A stretch of DNA of 8,529 nucleotides, from contig CAZSPL010000182.1 of NCBI GenBank assembly GCA_964608735.1, positions 1 through 8,529 of the forward strand, written 5' to 3'. A model generated the notes under the pieces. It made no database searches and was not told the DNA's origin. It saw only the letters and a program-made list of their open reading frames with translations. The position numbers were made by a program, and so were the translations under genes. Source of the stretch: CAZSPL01 sp964608735. GTDB taxonomy: Bacteria > JAJVIF01 > JAPKYR01 > CAZSPL01. Numbering within the stretch: the stretch's first letter is position 1; each line of letters begins with the position of its first letter. This document shows positions 1 through 5,078 of the stretch, piece by piece.

Positions 1-2188
1 AATAATCGACGAGCAGGTTCTGCCCCTCGCTGATATCTGATGACGGCGTGAGTTCAATCACCGGGCGCGCGTGATATAAATCGAACGTGCCGGTGTAGCT
101 TCCCGCATGCCCCATCAGCGGGTCATTGACATAATAGAAATCATCCCCTTCGGTATATTCGACGCTCCCGTCGAAGTTGGTCACCACGAGCGGCGCGCCG
201 TCGCGACGATACAGGTTGATGAGCCCGGCGTTTTCGATGGTGATGTCGTCCAGCCAGAATCGTCCGCTGTTACCCGACCACATACCGATATACAACGCGA
301 CCGTCTCATAATGCCGGCTGTTGAAAATAACATAATATTGCGTCCAGTCCTGTGTCGAATGTATATCCCATGAAAGGAATTCCAGCGTATCGGTCACATC
401 CGTGTTGAAGACCGCAAAATTGAAATTCCCCGCGGGCGAGAGTGCGTCGGTACGCATCCAGAATTTTATCGCGTAGCACTGCCACGGCTTGACGCTGATA
501 TCCTGGCGTATGCGGTCGTTGCCGTTCGGGTGATTCGTGAAATTCTCGAACCGTATGCTCGCACCGCCGGAATGCTTGACGGATGTATCCACGAACGTCT
601 CCACCCCCGCACCGTCCATCTCGTTCCAAGTATCGAAATTCTGTCCCGCGTAATTCTCGAATCCGCCGTTGAGGATTGTCGTCGACGGGTCCTGCACCAC
701 ATCGGCCTCCCCGCCGCTCACTTGAAACTCACAATCGACCACCGGCTGGCCTTCTATCAAATTCGGATTGTGACACAGCACCGCTCCAGAGTAGCCGATG
801 TCCACGAGCGACGGCACCACCTTGATTCCGGCGCTCGCGGCGGCCGCGCAATATTGCTGGACATGCTGATGATATGTATCACTTTGAATATCGATCGTGC
901 CTATCTTGAAATCGGCGAGCATCACCTTGTCATACCCGGCGGCCGCAGCTGTGCCGAGACGCGCGATGGCCTCGTCGAGATTGGCGTCGACAAGCAGGTT
1001 GCTGCGCTCCATATACCACAACTCATGCTCGGTCGGCTGCAACGGCGCGACCGTCAGCATCACAACCTGGTACGCCGTCAAATCGAGCCATGCCGGGGCT
1101 GTTTCGTTCTTCGTATCCTCGACGCTCACGAGGCACATGTACTCCCCGGCCCCGGCGGGAACGGTATTCCCGACAATCGTTTCATAATATGAATATGGGT
1201 AGGGATCGGCACCGTCAAGCATCCACGTCGCGGACGCCTGACCGTCCCACAAGCCGGGACATTCGATTAGCGGGTCGTTCAGTGTATCCTTCCCCTGCCA
1301 GTCATACACCTTTATCTTGAGCTTCGTCTGCCCGCCTTCCTCGGTAAGCCCCGCGCCCACCGGCTCTTCCTCCACTTCGATTCTCCACGGCTCCGGGGAA
1401 TTCGCCTTCGGAGGGAAGCCTGTCATCGGGTCGGTAACCGGCTGCGAATATGGGAGCGCCCAGCATGCATCGACCGCGTAGCCGAATGCGGATGGCGAGT
1501 CCGGAAAATCTATCTCATACGTTCGGGTCTCGGATGTCCCGACGAGAAATGCCTTGCGTATGTTCCCGGGATCAGCGGATGCATAGCGCTTGAATCCATT
1601 CAATGTCGCGCCCGGTGCGGACGGCGTAGCCATATCGCCTTGCTGATATCCCTGCAATCCGCCCGGCCCCGCGCCCGCCGTCGATGCGTTGTAGAGCGAT
1701 GTGAACCCGTCGGCGTTGATGAGCTGCCCTTCGCCGAGGTGCCGGTCTGATGTGAACAGCCCCGCCGATGGGAACGGGTGGTTGCCGTCGAAGATGCATA
1801 TCCCGCGGACATCGAATCCCGTGAATGCCGCGTCATCGAACGGATGCCGAAGCTCGACATCGACGAGGAGCGTGCCGTTGCCGGACGGCGCGATATTCTT
1901 AACGTTGACGCAGTCAGTACATGGGACCTGTTCGAGAAACGTGAGCACATTCCAGTGACGCGCGGTCTCGCGTACGGGCAGAAATTTGATTTCCTGTTTT
2001 ACGGAGTCGTAATTCCCGAGGAAATATGCCCACAGGTAATGATCGGCCTGCGATTCGCCGGAATGCCCCGGTGATTCGGGAAGCCCGTTCGAGACCGTGA
2101 TGTTTGCTTCACCCGGTGTCGAGCATCCGCAGGTGGTGATAATCAGGGCAAGAAAGACTATCAGAGCGGGAGATTTGGCGGCAACCAT
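1..2188 (-). CDS. Large exported (lipo)protein with interrupted TIM-barrel glycoside-hydrolase-like domain; 3' end outside window
   Basis: An uninterrupted minus-strand frame runs from ATG at 2188 to the window edge (729 codons, no stop), so the C-terminus is missing. The start is fixed by AAGGAGGG five bases upstream. Residues 1-22 form a Lys-containing, hydrophobic export leader ending TTCGCS; Cys20 or Cys22 could be a loose lipobox cysteine. Residues about 90-385 look beta-rich, with a CTDC pair (90-93) and the motifs ELRHPF (112-117) and GFDVRG. From about 385 (LWYMERSN), segments such as YDKVMLADFKIG and IKVVPSLVDIGYS resemble the first strands of a TIM barrel. That barrel is interrupted at about 507-653 by a jelly-roll-like module (NGGFENYAGQ ... 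RFWLDDI) similar to CBM4/9-type carbohydrate-binding domains. The tail (LINLYRRDGAPLVVT, then IELTPSSDISEGQNLLVDY) resembles from memory large secreted TIM-barrel proteins of Planctomycetes/Verrucomicrobia-like bacteria. Polysaccharide binding or cleavage outside the cell is inferred. No catalytic acid can be named because the likely catalytic strands lie beyond the edge. Confidence 0.8.
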   Translation of the reverse strand, partial: MVAAKSPALIVFLALIITTCGCSTPGEANITVSNGLPESPGHSGESQADHYLWAYFLGNYDSVKQEIKFLPVRETARHWNVLTFLEQVPCTDCVNVKNIAPSGNGTLLVDVELRHPFDDAAFTGFDVRGICIFDGNHPFPSAGLFTSDRHLGEGQLINADGFTSLYNASTAGAGPGGLQGYQQGDMATPSAPGATLNGFKRYASADPGNIRKAFLVGTSETRTYEIDFPDSPSAFGYAVDACWALPYSQPVTDPMTGFPPKANSPEPWRIEVEEEPVGAGLTEEGGQTKLKIKVYDWQGKDTLNDPLIECPGLWDGQASATWMLDGADPYPYSYYETIVGNTVPAGAGEYMCLVSVEDTKNETAPAWLDLTAYQVVMLTVAPLQPTEHELWYMERSNLLVDANLDEAIARLGTAAAAGYDKVMLADFKIGTIDIQSDTYHQHVQQYCAAAASAGIKVVPSLVDIGYSGAVLCHNPNLIEGQPVVDCEFQVSGGEADVVQDPSTTILNGGFENYAGQNFDTWNEMDGAGVETFVDTSVKHSGGASIRFENFTNHPNGNDRIRQDISVKPWQCYAIKFWMRTDALSPAGNFNFAVFNTDVTDTLEFLSWDIHSTQDWTQYYVIFNSRHYETVALYIGMWSGNSGRFWLDDITIENAGLINLYRRDGAPLVVTNFDGSVEYTEGDDFYYVNDPLMGHAGSYTGTFDLYHARPVIELTPSSDISEGQNLLVDY

Positions 2189-2212
2189 ATACGCCCTCCT
2201 TGGATTCTTGAC

Positions 2213-2241
2213 ATGATATAATCAGCCCGGTTCTACATCAA
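2213..2241 (-). promoter_or_regulatory. Promoter of the large exported protein
   Basis: Read on the minus strand, TTGATG (2236-2241) and TATCAT (2213-2218) are separated by 17 bp. The -10 matches consensus at five of six positions and the -35 at four. Transcription would start near 2206, about 18 nt before the ATG at 2188. It overlaps the divergent promoter of the 2262 gene. Confidence 0.5.
2214..2222 (+). promoter_or_regulatory. Extended -10 promoter of the 2262 gene
   Basis: TGATATAAT is a perfect extended -10 (TGnTATAAT). No good -35 lies 16-18 bp upstream, which an extended -10 can tolerate. Predicted transcription start is near 2229, giving a leader of about 33 nt. Four bases (2214-2218 region) are shared with the -10 of the divergent gene. 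Confidence 0.5.
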
Positions 2242-2261
2242 ATTGCCGCGGAGATGAATAA

Positions 2262-2696
2262 ATGAGGCCTGCAATAATAATCGGGATTTTGTTCGGAACG
2301 ATCCTCCTTGTGGTCGGCTTCTGGCGGTTGCAGGGCGTTGATATGAAGGGGGAGTTCATCGACGCGATGAAGAACGGCGAGGTGCAGATATCGAAGGCGG
2401 ATATACTGGATAAAGTATGGACAGACGATGAATACAAGACGGTCAAGGTGCTGCGTCTTCCCGGCAGCTATGGCCCGCCGCAGGCGTTGTCGCGCGAGAT
2501 TCATATGGGTGGCGAATTTACTCTCAGCAGGGCGCAGTATTCATACCAGGCGCAGATTACCGACCTCGAAACAGGGATGATCCACATGTTCGGCTATACC
2601 CGCGCCCAGCCGCATAGATGGCTCTACGAGGGATTCCACCCCGATTCCGCCGCCGAGATGCTCGAACATCTCCAGGAAAAGGGAAGCAGGTATTGA
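2262..2696 (+). CDS. Small membrane-anchored protein of unknown function
   Basis: This 144-residue ORF has ATG at 2262, preceded by GCGGAG nine bases upstream, and ends at TGA. Residues 3-21 (PAIIIGILFGTILLVVGFW) form one hydrophobic helix with only Arg2 in front, so it is an uncleaved N-terminal anchor or signal. The remaining roughly 120 residues are soluble and mixed in charge, with a likely alternating beta-strand stretch near 75-105 (EFTLSRAQYSYQAQITDLE) and a helical C-terminal end (SAAEMLEHLQEK). It would sit in the envelope with the C-terminal domain outside the cytoplasm. I recognise no family or catalytic motif. It is divergent from the large exported protein and convergent with ferritin, 24 bp apart, with no obvious terminator hairpin between them. 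Its reality is supported by the extended -10 promoter, the ribosome-binding site and the coherent anchor-plus-domain layout. Confidence 0.75.
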   Translation: MRPAIIIGILFGTILLVVGFWRLQGVDMKGEFIDAMKNGEVQISKADILDKVWTDDEYKTVKVLRLPGSYGPPQALSREIHMGGEFTLSRAQYSYQAQITDLETGMIHMFGYTRAQPHRWLYEGFHPDSAAEMLEHLQEKGSRY

Positions 2697-2720
2697 TGGA
2701 TTGAATTATTACTCCGGCAA

Positions 2721-3254
2721 TCACGGCGCCTGCATAATTCCGATACCGATATCCAGCGGCATCTTGAACATCCTCTGCCCGAGCTCGGTATTCATCATAA
2801 GCATCCCGTGCCCGTTGCCTTCCACCAACTTCACTTTCTGCAACAGCTCATCGGCGTTTGATTCTTCCTCGACTTGCTCCGCGACGAACCACTGCAGGAA
2901 ATTTTCCGTGGCGAAATCCTTGTTGTCGCGCGCGAGGGCGACGAGGTCGTTGATGAGGCCGGTGACTTTGCGCTCATGGGACAGCACATTCTCGAATGCA
3001 TCGACCGGATTCTTCCAGCCTTTCGGCGGCTTCTCGATGGCGTCGAGGGTGACGCGCCCGCCGCGACCCTCGATGAATGCGTAGAATTTCATCGCGTGAT
3101 ACTGCTCTTCGAGCGCCTGGATCTTGAACCAGTTCACGAACCCGGCGAGGTTCATCCCGTTGAACCACGCCGCCATCGCGAGATACAGGTAACCTGAATA
3201 CATCTCCGCGTTCAACTGGCTGTTGAGGGCTTTCTCAATTTTCTTGTCAAGCAT
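2721..3254 (-). CDS. ftnA: Non-haem bacterial ferritin (FtnA-type)
   Basis: This 177-residue protein is a clear bacterial ferritin: a 24-subunit cytoplasmic cage that oxidises Fe(II) and stores Fe(III). Numbered from MLDKKIEKALNSQLNAE, the ferroxidase ligands fall at the same positions as in E. coli FtnA: Glu17, Glu50, His53, Glu94 and Gln127, with Tyr24 and the third-site acids Glu49, Glu126, Glu129 and Glu130. The short-loop signature EKPPKGWKNP (74-83) between helices B and C is intact. The frame extends 13 codons upstream to 3293, but GAGGAG sits seven bases before the ATG at 3254, and that start gives the family's usual N-terminus. The C-terminus runs about ten residues past the usual 165, ending in a hydrophobic, Met-rich tail (KMPLDIGIGIMQAP). 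It is monocistronic, divergent from the methyltransferase. I see no convincing Fur box. Confidence 0.95.
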   Translation of the reverse strand: MLDKKIEKALNSQLNAEMYSGYLYLAMAAWFNGMNLAGFVNWFKIQALEEQYHAMKFYAFIEGRGGRVTLDAIEKPPKGWKNPVDAFENVLSHERKVTGLINDLVALARDNKDFATENFLQWFVAEQVEEESNADELLQKVKLVEGNGHGMLMMNTELGQRMFKMPLDIGIGIMQAP

Positions 3255-3261
3255 TTCGCAT

Positions 3262-3267
3262 CTCCTC
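3262..3267 (-). promoter_or_regulatory. Ribosome-binding site fixing the ferritin start
   Basis: GAGGAG on the minus strand lies seven bases before the ATG at 3254. The competing upstream ATG at 3269 would begin inside this site, so initiation at 3254 is favoured. Confidence 0.75.
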
Positions 3268-3286
3268 ATTTGCTTTAGTTTTATGT

Positions 3287-3317
3287 TTCCCACCCCCCGC
3301 GTTCCGTAGAGGGGGAA
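3287..3317 (-). other. G/C-tract hairpin in the ferritin leader
   Basis: On the minus strand TTCCCCC (3311-3317) can pair with GGGAA (3287-3291) and two further G residues across a one-base bulge, or with the GGGGGG run directly. It lies in the predicted 5' leader, between the promoter and the ribosome-binding site. It is not followed by a T-run, so it is not an intrinsic terminator. A role in mRNA stability or translation is only a guess. Confidence 0.3.
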
Positions 3318-3319
3318 TC

Positions 3320-3353
3320 ATTGTAGTATAACTTTATTCCGTCTCCAACCCAA
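3320..3353 (-). promoter_or_regulatory. Ferritin promoter (two overlapping candidates)
   Basis: On the minus strand two overlapping pairs have 17-bp spacing: TTGGAG (3343-3348) with TACAAT (3320-3325), and TTGGGT (3348-3353) with TATACT (3325-3330). Both -10 elements match consensus at five of six positions; both -35 elements are weak (three of six). The leader would be about 60 nt, room for the hairpin described at 3287-3317. Confidence 0.45.
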
Positions 3354-3379
3354 TCAGTGGATTATCCGGCAGCCCCGCC

Positions 3380-3409
3380 TTGACTCCCATCCATGCCCTG
3401 CACTACCAT
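3380..3409 (+). promoter_or_regulatory. Possible promoter of the methyltransferase-HAD pair
   Basis: TTGACT (3380-3385, five of six) and TACCAT (3404-3409, four of six) are separated by 18 bp. A start about seven bases downstream would put the 5' end within a few bases of the ATG at 3418, making the message nearly leaderless. This agrees with the lack of any Shine-Dalgarno sequence before that ATG. Confidence 0.35.
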
Positions 3410-3417
3410 GCTCCCGC

Positions 3418-4254
3418 ATGGAAAAATTCTCGCCTCGTGATTATTGGGAACAACGACTTACCGGGCAATTCGACCTCGGAAGCGTCGGCCATCTGAGCCT
3501 CGGAACCGCATTCAACAAATGGGCATACAGGATCAGGGGAATTGTTTTCAGAAGGCTGGTCAAGTCGCTGCCCGTCGACCCGCGTACCTGCGCAATCCTC
3601 GATATCGGTTCCGGGACCGGGTTCTATCTCGATCGATGGAAATCACTCGGCGCGGTTAATATCACGGGTTCGGACTTCACGGAGAAATCCGTCGCGGAAC
3701 TGAGGGCAAAGTATCCGGACTGCGGCATTCTCAATATGGACATCGGCGGTACGATCGATGAATCGTTGGCGGGCGGATTCGACATCATTTCCGCCATGGA
3801 TGTGTTGTTTCATATCGTCGATGACGCGTCGTAGTCCCGCGCGATTTCAAACCTTCTCGACCTGCTCAAGCCGGGCGGCCTGTTGATCTACTCGGATTTT
3901 TTCATCCGGGACAGTGAATTCAGGATCAAGCATCTTGCGGCGAGGAAGTTGAGTGGCATCGAAGATATGCTCAAGAGCGTTGGTTTGGAAATAGTATCCA
4001 GGCGCCCGTTGCTGTTCCTCATGAATGACCCGCTCGATGCGCGCTCCGATACATGCAACCGGTTCTGGTCGATGCTGAGAAAATATTGCCGAAAAAGCGA
4101 AACGCTCGGCGCGGTCATCGCCGCGATGCTGTTTCCGCTTGAATATATTCTTGTGTCGACAAGGCGCGAAAGCCCGACGACGGAGGTCATCGTCTGCAGG
4201 AAATCCGCGGGCATGGATGATACGAAAGCTCGCGAGCACTCCTCGGGAGAATGA
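3418..4254 (+). pseudogene. Class I SAM-dependent methyltransferase interrupted by an in-frame amber codon
   Basis: One continuous reading frame of 278 sense or stop codons plus terminal TGA encodes a Rossmann-fold methyltransferase, broken only by TAG at 3832-3834 (codon 139). Before the stop are motif I, ILDIGSGTGFYLD (60-72, SAM-binding Gly-x-Gly-x-Gly), the acidic end of beta-2 (SD86), a MDIGG segment (about 107-111) and FDIISAMDVLFHIVDDAS. After the stop the same frame continues SRAISNLLDLLKPGGLLIYSDFF, the normal LKPGG strand-5 region, and a C-terminal part with VIAAMLFPLEYILVSTR and TTEVIVC. No base is gained or lost, so one substitution (the position is typically Tyr, TAC or TAT) explains the break. 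The methyl acceptor is unknown. No ribosome-binding site precedes the ATG. The gene ends 1 nt before the HAD gene. It could be a recent pseudogene, a sequencing error or a readthrough gene. Without the C-terminal strands, the 138-residue product is unlikely to fold as an enzyme. Confidence 0.8.
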
Positions 4255-4255
4255 T

Positions 4256-4726
4256 ATGCTGGTTATTGATATTCCCGGCAGGGAAGCGATGAACATCCAA
4301 CACCTCGTGCTCGATTACAACGGCACGATTGCGTTCGACGGCAAGCTGATTACAGGCGTGCTGGAGAGGATGTTAAAGCTGTCGGGTTCGCTTCGGATTC
4401 ACGTGCTTACGGCGGATACATTCGGCGGCGCGCGGATTGAACTTGCGGGGGCTCCATGCGAGGTTGCTATCATCGCGCCGGATAAACAGGATGAAGCCAA
4501 GGCAGACTTCGTTAGGGAACTCGGCGCGGGACAGTGTGTATGCATCGGCAACGGCGCGAACGACCACCTGATGCTGAAAGAGGCGGCGCTGGGAATTGCG
4601 GTAATACAGGAAGAGGGGGCGGCATGTAAAGCGGTCGGCGCGGCGGATGTCGTATGCACAAGTATAAACAACGCATTGGACCTGCTCGTGAATCCAAAGC
4701 GGTTGACAGCGACGCTGCGTATTTAG
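4256..4726 (+). CDS. HAD-superfamily soluble P-type-ATPase-like protein (COG4087 type)
   Basis: This 156-residue cytoplasmic protein matches, from memory, the small HAD proteins called soluble P-type ATPase. It opens MLVIDIPGRE, followed by motif I LDYNGTIA (nucleophile Asp20), motif II HVLTADT (Thr52), the motif III lysine in DEAKADF (Lys82) and motif IV GNGANDHLMLKEAALGIAV (Asp103), and ends LLVNPKRLTATLRI. The residue two after the nucleophile is Asn22 instead of the Asp of phosphatases, so, as in P-type ATPase DKTGT, it may form a long-lived aspartyl phosphate. Substrate unknown. The frame is open upstream to 4139, but that part overlaps the methyltransferase and is unlike the family; GGGAG (4245-4249) six bases before ATG 4256 supports this start. 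The 1-nt gap to the methyltransferase stop suggests coupled translation, which the amber codon upstream could impair. Confidence 0.9.
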   Translation: MLVIDIPGREAMNIQHLVLDYNGTIAFDGKLITGVLERMLKLSGSLRIHVLTADTFGGARIELAGAPCEVAIIAPDKQDEAKADFVRELGAGQCVCIGNGANDHLMLKEAALGIAVIQEEGAACKAVGAADVVCTSINNALDLLVNPKRLTATLRI

Positions 4727-4731
4727 AAGTC

Positions 4732-4773
4732 GGCCCCCCCTTAATCCCCCCCACGCTAAGGCGTGGGGGGGCC
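4732..4773 (+). repeat. G/C-tract palindromic repeat, copy 1
   Basis: The core is two C7 runs separated by TTAAT, then ACGC, loop TAAG, GCGT and G7. The second C7 with ACGC (4746-4756) pairs perfectly with GCGTG7 (4761-4771): 11 bp with a 4-nt loop. The first run with its GG (4732-4740) can instead pair with G7CC (4765-4773), so two hairpins exclude each other. No T-run follows, so it is not a standard intrinsic terminator, although it begins only six bases after the HAD stop and could stabilise the mRNA end. Its 40-bp core (4732-4771) recurs inverted and identical at 6223-6262. Confidence 0.85.
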
Positions 4774-4813
4774 TCAAGAGCGGTCAACATCAGAATTCAA
4801 CCTTCCTGCTCTC

Positions 4814-4841
4814 TTGACATCCGGGCAAGATACTGTATATT
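4814..4841 (+). promoter_or_regulatory. Strong promoter of a short transcription unit
   Basis: A perfect TTGACA (4814-4819) is followed after 16 bp by TATATT (4836-4841, five of six). Transcription should begin near 4848-4850, about 30 nt before the small ORF. It has the best -35 in the window. Confidence 0.65.
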
Positions 4842-4869
4842 ACTTCCGATAAATCATTCATCTATTGGA

Positions 4870-4919
4870 GGTGTGACATATGGAAGCTGCGTACTATAAT
4901 ATGACAACGATGTCACGCC
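4870..4919 (+). promoter_or_regulatory. Hairpin overlapping the small-ORF ribosome-binding site
   Basis: GGTGTGACAT (4870-4879) pairs with ATGTCACGCC (4910-4919) in a 10-bp stem with one G-U pair. The 30-nt loop holds the first ten codons. The last two G residues of GGAGG (4867-4871) fall in the stem, and the AUG comes immediately after its left arm, so initiation could be hidden when it folds. Confidence 0.4.
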
Positions 4920-4936
4920 TCGGGCATGCCGCTTAA
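4880..4936 (+). CDS. 18-residue small protein or leader peptide
   Basis: ATG at 4880 is preceded by GGAGG (4867-4871) eight bases upstream, the best ribosome-binding site in the region, and the ORF ends at TAA 4934-4936. The product is MEAAYYNMTTMSRLGHAA: no transmembrane segment, no cysteines, one Tyr-Tyr pair, three Met residues. I do not recognise it. Evidence that it is translated is purely the dedicated promoter, ribosome-binding site and terminator around it. The next gene is rsgA, and nothing nearby concerns tyrosine or another amino acid, so a classical biosynthetic attenuator is not supported. It could also act as an uptake-independent intracellular peptide or be incidental to an RNA that is the real product. 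Confidence 0.5.
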   Translation: MEAAYYNMTTMSRLGHAA

Positions 4937-4958
4937 TGTCAATCCTTGATTGAAACTT

Positions 4959-4988
4959 AACGGTCGTCCATCGGGCGGCCGTTTTTTT
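4959..4988 (+). terminator. Intrinsic terminator of the small transcription unit
   Basis: AACGGTCGTCC (4959-4969) pairs with GGGCGGCCGTT (4973-4983) around the loop ATC, with two G-U pairs, and is followed by T7 (4982-4988). A smaller perfect stem (4939-4953) precedes it. This is the clearest Rho-independent terminator in the window. Confidence 0.85.
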
Positions 4989-5066
4989 CATGCCCCGGGG
5001 TGATGCATCGAAGTGCAAAGCTTGACGCACGGGATGCATTCATGCGGGCAAGGGGAATTGCATTGT

Positions 5067-5070
5067 GGAG
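5067..5070 (+). promoter_or_regulatory. Ribosome-binding site pointing to a TTG start of rsgA
   Basis: GGAG lies eight bases before the in-frame TTG at 5079. The more distant in-frame starts, GTG 5013 and ATG 5034, have no comparable site. No clear -35/-10 pair is visible between the terminator at 4988 and this point; TTGACG at 5022-5027 lacks a partner at proper spacing. Confidence 0.6.
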
Positions 5071-5078
5071 ATATAACA

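Larger units (their letters stand above)
4848..4988 (+). ncRNA. Predicted ~140-nt transcript with 18-codon ORF
   Basis: Promoter, ribosome-binding site, tiny ORF and terminator lie in 175 bp with no other gene. The predicted RNA holds three stems in order: 4870-4879 with 4910-4919, spanning the start codon; 4939-4944 with 4948-4953 (TCAATC/GATTGA, 3-nt loop); and the terminator stem. It could be a small-protein mRNA, a dual-function sRNA, or an attenuator whose readthrough feeds rsgA. I recognise no known RNA family. Confidence 0.45.

Noticed and set aside
466..1192. Open frames on both strands within 1-2188 (for example 530-1192 plus)
   Set aside because: They overlap the continuous minus-strand frame, which alone has recognisable protein features and a ribosome-binding site.
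2208..2213. Perfect TTGACA on the plus strand before the 2262 gene
   Set aside because: The TATAAT at 2217 is only 3 bp away and no good -10 lies 16-18 bp downstream, so it cannot be that promoter's -35.
3832..3834. Genome-wide reassignment of TAG to an amino acid
   Set aside because: The HAD gene ends at a TAG exactly where its family ends, so TAG works as a stop here.
4139..4255. N-terminal extension of the HAD protein
   Set aside because: It lies inside the methyltransferase frame, is Arg/Ser-rich out-of-frame sequence, and the family begins at about ATG 4256.
4732..4773. Copy 1 repeat as an intrinsic terminator for the HAD gene
   Set aside because: The stem is strong but is followed by CCTCAAGAG with no T-run; a stabilising or blocking role remains possible.
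4880..4936. Classical tyrosine attenuator because of the Tyr-Tyr pair
   Set aside because: Only two Tyr codons occur, and the downstream gene is rsgA, not an amino-acid biosynthesis or tRNA-synthetase gene.
5013..5078. Upstream GTG/ATG starts (5013, 5034) adding up to 22 residues to RsgA
   Set aside because: They lack a ribosome-binding site and add a cysteine-containing stretch not typical of the family; GGAG eight bases before TTG 5079 fits better.
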